Source: Holdemania sp. Marseille-P2844
Lineage (GTDB): Bacteria > Bacillota_I > Bacilli_A > Erysipelotrichales > Erysipelotrichaceae
Assembly: GCF_900120005.1 (NCBI RefSeq)
Contig: NZ_LT635454.1
Location: 149,283 to 213,282, forward strand
Length of the DNA: 64,000 nt
Direction: 5' to 3'
In this document: positions 8,764-16,148 of the stretch, one piece after another
Numbering within the stretch: the stretch's first letter is position 1
Layout: every line of letters starts with the position of its first letter
Program-made: the position numbers and the translations under genes
Notes under the pieces: generated by a model
Database searches by the model: none
The model's input: the letters and a program-made list of their open reading frames with translations, nothing else
Told to the model about the DNA's origin: nothing

Positions 8764-9409
8764 GCGCTGCCTGTGGTGCGGCGGCCCGTTGTTAAACGGA
8801 TGCACGATCCCCGAAATGATGTTCGCCGACGATTCGCTGTGCGGCGTCTGCCGCAGTCAGCTGACGCCCATTTTCCATCAAGTGAAGCTCGGCGAGCTGA
8901 GCGTGCGGGGGCTGGTTGTCTATGACGAGGCGTTCATGAAAATGCTTGTGCAGTACAAAGAATGCATGGACGAAGCGCTGCAGAATGTTTTCCTTCTGCC
9001 CTGGCGCGATAAGCTGCGCCGGCGGTACCGCCATTTCACGCTGGTGCCGATGCCCTCATCCCGCGCTAAACGGGAAAAACGCGGCTTCGATACGATTCCC
9101 CAGCTGTTTTCCGGACTGCGGCTGCCGATCGTGGAGCTGTTGGAAAAGACGGAGGATTACGTGCAGCAGGGCAGCGCCTCCCAGCGGCAGCAGGCTGCCA
9201 CCCACATTCGCTTGATCCCCGGCGTCCCAATCCCGGATGGAAAGCTGTTGTTGATCGACGATGTGCTCACGACCGGCAGTACGCTCAACGCCGCTCACGC
9301 ATTGCTTCCTGCCGCCGACCAAGCGCTGGTGCTGGCCGTCAATCAACGCTTCCTTTCGCCCCCTTTCGCTCCATTCCGTAAGCTCCGTTGTCGAAAAAGC
9401 GCGGAATAA
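8750..9409 (+). CDS. comFC: ComFC-like phosphoribosyltransferase-fold protein
   Basis: 219 residues. N-terminal zinc ribbon CLWCGGPL...CGVCRSQL, a YKECMDEAL segment, then PMPSSRAKREKRGFDT and the phosphoribosyltransferase loop LLIDDVLTTGSTLNAA, all in the ComF order. Needed for DNA uptake together with ComFA in competent bacteria. Starts inside the end of comFA, implying coupled translation. No terminator is evident at its end. Confidence 0.9.
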   Translation: MPAAERCLWCGGPLLNGCTIPEMMFADDSLCGVCRSQLTPIFHQVKLGELSVRGLVVYDEAFMKMLVQYKECMDEALQNVFLLPWRDKLRRRYRHFTLVPMPSSRAKREKRGFDTIPQLFSGLRLPIVELLEKTEDYVQQGSASQRQQAATHIRLIPGVPIPDGKLLLIDDVLTTGSTLNAAHALLPAADQALVLAVNQRFLSPPFAPFRKLRCRKSAE

Positions 9410-9424
9410 GACGAAGGAAAAGAT

Positions 9425-9453
9425 TTGAGTTTGCGGCCGATCCTCTCTATACT
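9425..9453 (+). promoter_or_regulatory. Sigma-A promoter for the cold-shock gene
   Basis: TTGAGT, 17 bases, TATACT. Predicted start near 9460, giving a leader of about 200 bases before the csp ATG. Long leaders are typical for cold-shock mRNAs, where they fold differently with temperature. Confidence 0.6.
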
Positions 9454-9459
9454 CAAAGT

Positions 9460-9660
9460 AGACGGGAGCGGCGGAATTCTAGCGGCGGAAACAAGCGAAA
9501 ATCAGGATCAGTCGAAGCGGAATTCCCCGGGTTCAGCGAACGAAGGGGTGAAGCAGAAAAGCATCAAAACGACGGGCAGCGATCCCGGTTCCCGTCGAAG
9601 CGACATGGCGGAGAAGACCGCCGCGGATAAATAAAGAAGAAAGGGTTAGGTTTAAGGCAG
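9460..9660 (+). promoter_or_regulatory. Long 5' leader of the cold-shock mRNA
   Basis: About 200 bases of purine-rich sequence with repeated GGCGGAATTC/AGCGGAATTCC motifs and no convincing ORF (a TTG-initiated 69-codon frame overlaps the promoter itself). Position and length resemble known cold-shock leader RNAs. Confidence 0.4.
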
Positions 9661-9858
9661 ATGCAAGGTAAAGTAAAGATGTTCAATAAGGAAAAAGGTT
9701 ACGGCTTCATCAAGCTCAGCGATGGCCGCGATGTTTTTTTCCATTATTCCCAACTGGTGATGGACGGCTTCAAGACGATCGAGGAAAACGCCGAGGTGGA
9801 ATTCGATCTGGTCGAAGGCGACCGGGGCTATCAGGCCCACAACGTCAAAAAACTGTAA
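9661..9858 (+). CDS. Cold-shock protein (CspA family)
   Basis: 65 residues, one OB-fold cold-shock domain. RNP1 (KGYGFI) and RNP2 (VFFHYS) motifs are intact, with [17 protein letters not shown] at the N terminus. Binds single-stranded nucleic acid and melts RNA structure. Length is normal for the family. It has its own promoter and long leader, and a strong terminator directly after it. Confidence 0.95.
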   Translation: MQGKVKMFNKEKGYGFIKLSDGRDVFFHYSQLVMDGFKTIEENAEVEFDLVEGDRGYQAHNVKKL

Positions 9859-9867
9859 AACAGCGAT

Positions 9868-9895
9868 CAAAGGCCGGGTTTGACGGCCTTTTTCT
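9868..9895 (+). terminator. Intrinsic terminator after csp
   Basis: AAAGGCCG, loop GGTTTGA, CGGCCTTT, then TTTC. Confidence 0.85.
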
Positions 9896-9924
9896 TTGTG
9901 TTTTTCGCTCAATTACGATACAAT
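9896..9924 (+). promoter_or_regulatory. Sigma-A promoter for secA-prfB
   Basis: TTGTGT, 17 bases, TACAAT, placed directly after the csp terminator and about 20 bases before the secA ribosome binding site GGAGGG. Confidence 0.65.
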
Positions 9925-9945
9925 AGGAGCGATGGAGGGACCACA

Positions 9946-12294
9946 ATGGCAACTTTTTTGGACAAACTATTTAATTACGATAAAAAACGATTGAAAGAAA
10001 TCGAGAAACGCGCTCACGAAGTCGATGCGCTGGCTTCCCAGATGGCAGGCTTGAGCGACGAGGAACTGAAAGCCAAGACCCCGGAATTTCAGGCTCGCTT
10101 GAAGAACGGCGAAACGCTGGACGACTTATTGCCGGAAGCGTTCGCGGTTGTGCGCGAAGCGGCGAAGCGGGTGATCGGCGAATATCCGTATCTCGTTCAG
10201 CTGATGGGCGGCATCGTTCTGCACGGCGGCGATATCGCGGAGATGAAAACCGGCGAAGGAAAAACGTTAACCTCCGTATTGCCGGTCTATCTGAACGCGC
10301 TGGACGGCCGCGGCGTGCACGTCGTCACCGTCAACGAATACCTGGCCGGCCGCGACGCCGACTGGATGGGGCAGATTCACCGCTTCCTGGGCCTGACGGT
10401 CGGCCTGAACCTGCGTCAGCTCACCCCGGCGCAGAAGCGCGCGGCGTATAACTGCGATATCACCTACACGACCAACGCGGAAGTCGGATTCGACTATCTG
10501 CGCGATAACATGGTCACCCGCGTTGAGGACCGCGTCCTGCGTCCGCTGAATTTCGCGCTGGTCGATGAAGTCGACTCGATTCTGGTCGATGAATCACGGA
10601 CGCCGTTGATCATCTCCGGTGGCCAGAAGCAGACGGCCAACCTGTATCTGCAAGCAGACCGCTTCGTCAAATCGCTGAAGGCGGACGAAGACTATGAGAT
10701 CGACGTCAAAAGCAAGACGGTTCAGCTGACTGATTCCGGCGTGACCAAGGCGGAGAAAGCTTTCCGTGTCAAGAACCTGTACGAGCTGGATCACACCCAG
10801 CTGGTGCATCATATTTCGCAGGCGTTAAAAGCCAACTACATCATGATGAAGGATGTCGAGTACGTCGTGGACAACGACGAGATCGTCATCGTCGACCAGT
10901 TCACCGGCCGTCTGATGAAGGGCCGCGCGTATTCCGACGGTCTGCATCAGGCGATTGAAGCCAAAGAAGGCGTGTCGATCAAACAGGAAACGACGACGCT
11001 GGCGACGATCACCTACCAGAACTTCTTCCGCCTTTACAACAAGCTGGCCGGCATGACCGGTACGGCCAAGACCGAGGAAGAAGAATTCTTAAGCATCTAC
11101 AACATGCGTGTCATGGAAATCCCGACCAATCGCCCGGTTGCCCGAATCGATTATCCGGACGCGATCTTCGGCACGAAGAAAGCCAAGTTTGAGGCGCTGG
11201 TCAACGAGGTCAGGGAATGCCATGAAAAGGGCCAGCCGGTATTGGTCGGCACGATCGCCGTTGAAACCAGCGAATTTATCTCAAAGATGCTGAAAGATAA
11301 AAAGATCCCGCATGAAGTCTTAAACGCGAAGAATCATGCGCGTGAAGCGGAGATTATCAAAAAGGCAGGGCAGAAGGGTTCGGTGACGATCGCGACCAAC
11401 ATGGCCGGCCGTGGTACCGATATCAAGCTGGGCGAGGGCGTCCGCGAACTGGGCGGTCTGGCCGTCATCGGTTCAGAACGGCATGAATCCCGCCGTATTG
11501 ATAATCAGCTGCGCGGCCGTTCGGGCCGTCAGGGTGATCCGGGCTATTCCCGGTTCTATGTCTCCGTACAGGACGACCTGATGGTGCGGTTCGGTTCGGA
11601 AAAAATGGAAAGCCTGTTTTCGCAGCTGGGCGACGTTCCGATTGAATCCAAGGTTGTAACGAAATCCATCGGCAGCGCGCAGAAGCGGGTCGAAGGCGTG
11701 AACTTCGACGTTCGTAAAACACTGCTGGAATACGACGACGTCCTGCGTCAGCAGCGCGAGATTATCTATGAACAGCGCAACTTCATCCTGGATCACGAAG
11801 ACGTTCACAGCATCGTCAAGGATATGTTCGACCGCGTCGTCAGCAATCTGGTTTCGGCGCATACCGAGCATGACGGCAAGGAAGAAAAGGTCAACACAGC
11901 GGAGCTGCTGGAATCGTTAGGCAAGATGGGCTTCCATGAAAGCCTGACGGAAACCGACCTGGAAGGCAAGAGCATTCCGGAGATCAGCGAGCTGTGCTGC
12001 AAGGCGGCCTGGGATGTGTATGAAAGCAAGATTGAGCCGATCAAGGTGCATGTGCTGCCGATTGAAAAGACGATGGTGCTGAAGGTTATCGACCGCAACT
12101 GGGTCGATCACATCGACACTATGAGCAAGCTGCGCGACGGGATTCATCTGCGTTCGTACGCGCAGTCCAATCCGCTGCAGGCGTATGTCTCCGAAGGCTA
12201 TCAGCTGTTTGAGGACATGATGGCACGGATTGCGCAGGAGGTTGTCACCTTCTGCCTGAATGTCAGAATTGTAATAGAGGAGCGAAAGAAATAA
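9946..12294 (+). CDS. secA: Preprotein translocase ATPase SecA
   Basis: 782 residues. Walker A MKTGEGKTLTS, Walker B region LVDEVDSILVDE, NMAGRGTDIKLG, and ESRRIDNQLRGRSGRQGDPG are all present, so both nucleotide-binding folds, the preprotein cross-linking region and the helical scaffold are intact. It drives secreted proteins through SecYEG. ATG 9946 is used because GGAGGG lies just upstream; an in-frame upstream extension runs into the csp terminator. The protein ends at ...VRIVIEERKK, right after the helical wing/scaffold, so the flexible linker and Cys-rich zinc tail common in SecA are missing. prfB follows with 2 bases between, a common Firmicute pairing. Confidence 0.97.
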   Translation: MATFLDKLFNYDKKRLKEIEKRAHEVDALASQMAGLSDEELKAKTPEFQARLKNGETLDDLLPEAFAVVREAAKRVIGEYPYLVQLMGGIVLHGGDIAEMKTGEGKTLTSVLPVYLNALDGRGVHVVTVNEYLAGRDADWMGQIHRFLGLTVGLNLRQLTPAQKRAAYNCDITYTTNAEVGFDYLRDNMVTRVEDRVLRPLNFALVDEVDSILVDESRTPLIISGGQKQTANLYLQADRFVKSLKADEDYEIDVKSKTVQLTDSGVTKAEKAFRVKNLYELDHTQLVHHISQALKANYIMMKDVEYVVDNDEIVIVDQFTGRLMKGRAYSDGLHQAIEAKEGVSIKQETTTLATITYQNFFRLYNKLAGMTGTAKTEEEEFLSIYNMRVMEIPTNRPVARIDYPDAIFGTKKAKFEALVNEVRECHEKGQPVLVGTIAVETSEFISKMLKDKKIPHEVLNAKNHAREAEIIKKAGQKGSVTIATNMAGRGTDIKLGEGVRELGGLAVIGSERHESRRIDNQLRGRSGRQGDPGYSRFYVSVQDDLMVRFGSEKMESLFSQLGDVPIESKVVTKSIGSAQKRVEGVNFDVRKTLLEYDDVLRQQREIIYEQRNFILDHEDVHSIVKDMFDRVVSNLVSAHTEHDGKEEKVNTAELLESLGKMGFHESLTETDLEGKSIPEISELCCKAAWDVYESKIEPIKVHVLPIEKTMVLKVIDRNWVDHIDTMSKLRDGIHLRSYAQSNPLQAYVSEGYQLFEDMMARIAQEVVTFCLNVRIVIEERKK

Positions 12295-12296
12295 CT

Positions 12297-13398
12297 ATGG
12301 AATTGTATGAGATCCGTCAAGGCCTAACCGCTTCGGTAACGAAGTTAAAGCAGTTAGGCGACTCTCTTTGACCTGGCTGCGAAGCAAAAACAAATTGAAG
12401 AACTGGAAGCGAAGATGAACGAGGAGCATTTCTGGGATGATCCGAAAGCAGCCCAGAATGTGATCCGCCAGTGCAACGGAATGAAAGAGCTGGAAGCGAA
12501 GTACCATCAGATGGAACAGGCGCTGGCTTCGCTGCAGGAAACTGTCGACGAGCTGAACCAGAATTTCGACGAGGAATTGAAAGAGCTGCTGGACATGGAA
12601 TATCAGGACACGCTCAATCAATTCGAGGATTTCGAGGTGATGGTGCTGCTTTCCCATCCGTATGACAAAAACAACGCGATCCTGGAGCTGCATCCGGGCG
12701 CTGGCGGAACGGAAAGTCAGGACTGGGCGAGCATGCTTTACCGGATGTACTGCCGCTGGGCGGAACGGAAGGGCTACAAGGTCACCGTGCTGGACTATCA
12801 GGAAGGCGATGAAGCAGGCATCAAGTCCGCCAGTATCCTGATCGAAGGCGATATGGCGTATGGCTATCTGAAGGCGGAGAAGGGCGTGCACCGGCTGGTG
12901 CGGATTTCCCCGTTTGATTCCTCCGGACGCCGGCATACCTCATTTGCCTCGCTGGACGTCATGCCGCAGTTCTCCGACGAAATTGAAATCACGATTGATG
13001 AGAAAGATCTCGACGTCGTCACGATGCGGGCCAGCGGCGCCGGCGGCCAGCATATCAACAAGACCGACAGCGCCGTGCGGATGACGCATAAGCCGACCGG
13101 CATCGTTGTTTCCTGTCAGACTGAGCGCAGCCAGATCCAGAACCGCGAGCGCTGCATGAACATGTTGAAATCAAAACTGTATCAGCGCATGATCGAGGAA
13201 CAGGAAGCCAAGCTGGCAGCGATCCGCGGCGAACAGAAAAACATCGAATGGGGATCGCAGATCCGCTCGTATGTCTTCTGTCCATACACGATGGTCAAGG
13301 ATCATCGCACAGGCTATGAAATGGGCAGCGTGCAGAACGTCATGGACGGCGATCTGGACGGCTTCATCTTCAGTTACCTGAAAAGTCAGATTCAGTAA
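12297..13398 (+). CDS. prfB: Peptide chain release factor 2, with programmed +1 frameshift
   Basis: The 24-codon first frame ends in CTT TGA C (TGA at 12369-12371). A +1 slip at CTT gives L-D-L-A-A-K and continues in the frame that runs to 13398, for 366 residues in total, the usual RF2 length. The stop-recognition motif SPF ([14 protein letters not shown]) and the catalytic GGQ ([15 protein letters not shown]) are intact. RF2 releases at UGA and UAA, so the internal UGA gives autoregulation: low RF2 favours the slip. The purine stretch before the slip site (AGGCGA) is a weaker and more distant Shine-Dalgarno mimic than the classic AGGGGG. Co-transcribed with secA. Confidence 0.96.
12361..12372 (+). 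other. prfB programmed +1 frameshift site
   Basis: ACTCTCTTTGAC: CTT in the P site, in-frame TGA, followed by C, the poorest termination context. This is the conserved RF2 autoregulatory slip site. Confidence 0.93.
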
Positions 13399-13442
13399 AA
13401 CAAGCAGGCGTTTTCCGAAAGTCGGAGAGCGCTTGTTTTTTT
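13398..13442 (+). terminator. Intrinsic terminator after prfB
   Basis: AAACAAGC pairs with GCTTGTTT; an inner CCGA/TCGG stem sits in the loop; a run of seven T follows. Confidence 0.75.
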
Positions 13443-13577
13443 GTGGCTTCGACGTTGATTTTCAATTCCGCTGGCACGCTTCTATTTGTTCGAATAATCT
13501 TTACTTCTGGCTTGGTTATCCTGATTTTATGTATTCTGTGACTTCGCGCATTTCGCCCGTTCCCAAAAAATCTGGGG

Positions 13578-13587
13578 ATGGTATAAT
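13578..13587 (+). promoter_or_regulatory. Extended -10 promoter of the lipoprotein gene
   Basis: TGG-TATAAT (TATAAT at 13582-13587), with no good -35, about 30 bases before the ATG. Confidence 0.5.
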
Positions 13588-13620
13588 GAAGTTAAAGAAG
13601 AAAACCAGGGAGGGAAAATC

Positions 13621-14997
13621 ATGAAGGGTTTACGAACAATTTTAGCCGCGCTGCTGGCATTATCCCTAGTGAGCGGATGCAGTCAGAAGGCAGAACCAAC
13701 CAGGCCGGGGGAAGCGGCGGTGATCGCAGGGAAACTGAGCGATGGAACGAGGTATGAAGCGAGCGTGAAGCTGACAGGTTATCTCAATGCGGATCAGGTG
13801 CAGCAGCTGCGCAATTACGACCTGTATGTGGAAGAAGCGGTGGTCGGCGCAGTCGAGATGGAAGTCACGATGAATCAGCTGGAAGGCCGGGAGGTTTTAG
13901 ATCTGACCCAGGTATGGGAAGCTTCTTTTCAGACAGAGGAAACAGAGGACGAACCCATTTACGAGTCTTGGGCCATCTATCCGGGAAACTGGTTTCAGGG
14001 AATAAAGCCAATGGCCCGCCAGGAAAGCAGCCGGGGTTGGATTTTGATCACGAAAGCAAGCGACCCCGTGCTGATGGGATTAGCGTACAAGGATCAAAAG
14101 GAAGCGCAGAAAGAAATCCAATTTCAAATACCGCAGCCCAACGATTCTGTTTTATCGGAGGATGCTGAATTGAAAATCGGCGAGTCCTTCCTGGCGGGAA
14201 AGGCAGAGCTGACGGTGGAAGAAATTAAGACGGTAAATTCGGTACTGATGTATCGCAGCGATTCCGGTATGAGTCTGGAAGATGGGGAACAAGGAATCAG
14301 TTTACGGCTTAAGGTCAAAAATGGAGAAGACTATGATCTTCATCTTCTGTTGTTCAGTTTGATTTATCATAACGAGGAAGTTGAAATCGGCGGCTATGAT
14401 CTGTTTGCTGAGGAAGGGGAAACGGAGCTGGAAGTCTATGACTCATTCGATCCGGGAACAGAAAAAATCTTGCGTCTGCTCATTAAACTCGATGCTGACG
14501 CAGCTTCTTCAGGAAGGCTGAAGTTGGCGGTGAACGGCCATTGCTTCGGGATGGATTATACGGTGGGTGATGACTTGGACGCTTATCCGGTCTATCAGGA
14601 AGGCGATGTGATTGAAACAGCGCAAGATCGTCTGACGATCGAGAAAATCAGCACAGTAACCCGTCTGGACCCGCCGAATACCACCGGCGATTATACCTAC
14701 ATGAAGGCGGATCCGGGTATGCAGCTTTATGTGGCTGAGGGACTGTTTGAAAATCATGGCTCTGAAACGGTCAAGGCGGAGGAACGCCTGGGGATACTGT
14801 GGCAGGAAAATTCCGAATTTGTATATGGCTGGATTATGATTCCGGAAGGAAATGATTTTTTACAAAGCAAAACATTAGAGCCTCAGACCCGGACAAAAGT
14901 TTGTTTCGTCTTGATGCTGAATGACGATCAGCTGCAGCGGAGGGATAAAATCCGAATCGGGGTCGGCGATGAGGTGATCAAAGGCTCCGCGTCGTAA
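13621..14997 (+). CDS. Lipoprotein of unknown function, two-lobed beta-rich protein
   Basis: 458 residues. Signal peptide with lipobox LVSGC (Cys20), so it should be lipid-anchored on the outside. The mature part has no motif I recognise. Two stretches (about 175-300 and 320-450) look like repeats of one fold: each starts with an E/GD...A-x-x-x-L-T-V/I-E-x-I segment (GESFLAGKAELTVEEIKTV; EGDVIETAQDRLTIEKIST) and has a middle MYRSDSGMSLEDGEQ / YMKADPGMQLYVAEG motif, then F-x-x-x-V/I strands. This resembles tandem DUF4352/DUF5067-like immunoglobulin-type domains of Firmicute lipoproteins; that is a tentative fold call. GGGAGGG site before ATG. Single-gene unit. Confidence 0.75.
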   Translation: MKGLRTILAALLALSLVSGCSQKAEPTRPGEAAVIAGKLSDGTRYEASVKLTGYLNADQVQQLRNYDLYVEEAVVGAVEMEVTMNQLEGREVLDLTQVWEASFQTEETEDEPIYESWAIYPGNWFQGIKPMARQESSRGWILITKASDPVLMGLAYKDQKEAQKEIQFQIPQPNDSVLSEDAELKIGESFLAGKAELTVEEIKTVNSVLMYRSDSGMSLEDGEQGISLRLKVKNGEDYDLHLLLFSLIYHNEEVEIGGYDLFAEEGETELEVYDSFDPGTEKILRLLIKLDADAASSGRLKLAVNGHCFGMDYTVGDDLDAYPVYQEGDVIETAQDRLTIEKISTVTRLDPPNTTGDYTYMKADPGMQLYVAEGLFENHGSETVKAEERLGILWQENSEFVYGWIMIPEGNDFLQSKTLEPQTRTKVCFVLMLNDDQLQRRDKIRIGVGDEVIKGSAS

Positions 14998-15017
14998 GAC
15001 ACTCAATCAGAAAAGAG

Positions 15018-15055
15018 ATTTCTTATCAGGAATCCTTTTCTTTTTGTTTGAAGAA
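15018..15055 (+). terminator. Likely terminator after the lipoprotein gene
   Basis: GAAAAGAGATTTC pairs imperfectly with GGAATCCTTTTC, followed by TTTTTG. Confidence 0.5.
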
Positions 15056-15088
15056 GCGAAATTCCTGTTTTAATTTTGAAAAAGTGAA

Positions 15089-15102
15089 TGAAAACGCTTG
15101 CG
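15089..15102 (+). promoter_or_regulatory. cre site (CcpA operator) upstream of the fructokinase gene
   Basis: TGAAAACGCTTGCG matches the catabolite-responsive element consensus TGWAARCGYTWNCW at 13 of 14 positions. It lies about 80 bases before the fructokinase start, so glucose repression of this two-gene unit is likely. Confidence 0.65.
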
Positions 15103-15180
15103 ATTAGTGTTTGGGAAAAGTTGGGTTCGTGTTAGAATAAGATAAGAAGGACTCATGATCTTGGGCAGGAGGCACTTAAG

Positions 15181-16146
15181 ATGAAAATATGTTCATTTGG
15201 CGAAACATTGATCGATTTTACTCCGGTAGGCGTCAGCGAAAACGGAAATATCATATTTGAACGCAATCCCGGCGGCGCGCCGGCGAACTTGGCGGCAGCG
15301 GCGGTGAAGCACGGCGTGCAAGCTTGCTTTGTGGGCGAGGTCGGCGACGATATCTTCGGTCAGTTTTTACAGGAAAAGCTGCGCAATCAAGGCGTCAATA
15401 CGGAATACATGGTTGTCAATTCCCGTTATAAGACGACGTTGGCGTTTGTGCAGTTAGACGAGAAGGGGGAACGGTCGTTCTGCTTTTACCGCAATCCTGG
15501 CGCGGACACAATGATCGAAAGTCAGGCAGTAAATCTGCGCGCGATCGACGAGTGCGATCTGTTTCATTATGGTTCCGTGTCGATGACGCATAACCCGGCG
15601 CGGATCACAACGTTCGAATTAGTCAAATATGCCCAGCAGAAAGGCAAGATTTTGTCGTTCGACCCGAATCTGCGGATGCCGCTGTGGAACAGTGAGGAAG
15701 AAGCCCGGCATGAGATCCGGCATGGGCTGCAGTTCTGCGATATCCTCAAGGTTGCGGAAGACGAATTAATTTTTTTGACGGGCTGCGAAACGTTGGAAGA
15801 AGGCGCGCGGCAGCTCGCGAAGAAATACAAAACGCCGCTGATTTTAATCACCGAAGGAGAAAAAGGCAGTCATGCGCTGATCCACGGCTATTACATTAAC
15901 GCCCCGACCTTCCCGGTCTCCGTCGTGGATACGACCGGGGCTGGCGATGGATTCTTAGGCTGTTTCCTGGCCAGTTTCTTAAAATCAGGGAAAACATTGG
16001 AACAGCTCAATGGCGATGATGTTTATCAGATGCTGCGGTTAGCGAATGCGGCCGGCGCGTTGTCGGTGACCCGAAAAGGCGGAATGCCCTCGTTAGTCAC
16101 GACGGAAGAAGCGCAGGCTCTGCTCGATCAACATCCGGAGCGCTGA
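15181..16146 (+). CDS. PfkB-family sugar kinase, probable fructokinase
   Basis: 321 residues. Ribokinase/PfkB signatures: N-terminal FGETLIDFTP and GGAPANLAAAAVKHG, C-terminal VVDTTGAGDGFLGCFLASF with the catalytic Asp of GAGD. The N terminus and the GG-A-P-A-N box are those of ScrK/Cscfructokinase-type enzymes, which phosphorylate fructose at carbon 6. Start ATG has GCAGGAGGC upstream. Two bases separate it from the amylosucrase-like gene; a fructokinase beside a sucrose-splitting enzyme is a common pair (the enzyme frees fructose), which fits the cre site upstream. The partner here, however, looks inactive. Confidence 0.85.
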   Translation: MKICSFGETLIDFTPVGVSENGNIIFERNPGGAPANLAAAAVKHGVQACFVGEVGDDIFGQFLQEKLRNQGVNTEYMVVNSRYKTTLAFVQLDEKGERSFCFYRNPGADTMIESQAVNLRAIDECDLFHYGSVSMTHNPARITTFELVKYAQQKGKILSFDPNLRMPLWNSEEEARHEIRHGLQFCDILKVAEDELIFLTGCETLEEGARQLAKKYKTPLILITEGEKGSHALIHGYYINAPTFPVSVVDTTGAGDGFLGCFLASFLKSGKTLEQLNGDDVYQMLRLANAAGALSVTRKGGMPSLVTTEEAQALLDQHPER

Positions 16147-16148
16147 CA

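Noticed and set aside
9388..9634. Two frames between comFC and csp (80 and 69 codons)
   Set aside because: The TTG start of one coincides with the promoter -35, composition is basic and low complexity, and the region behaves as an mRNA leader.
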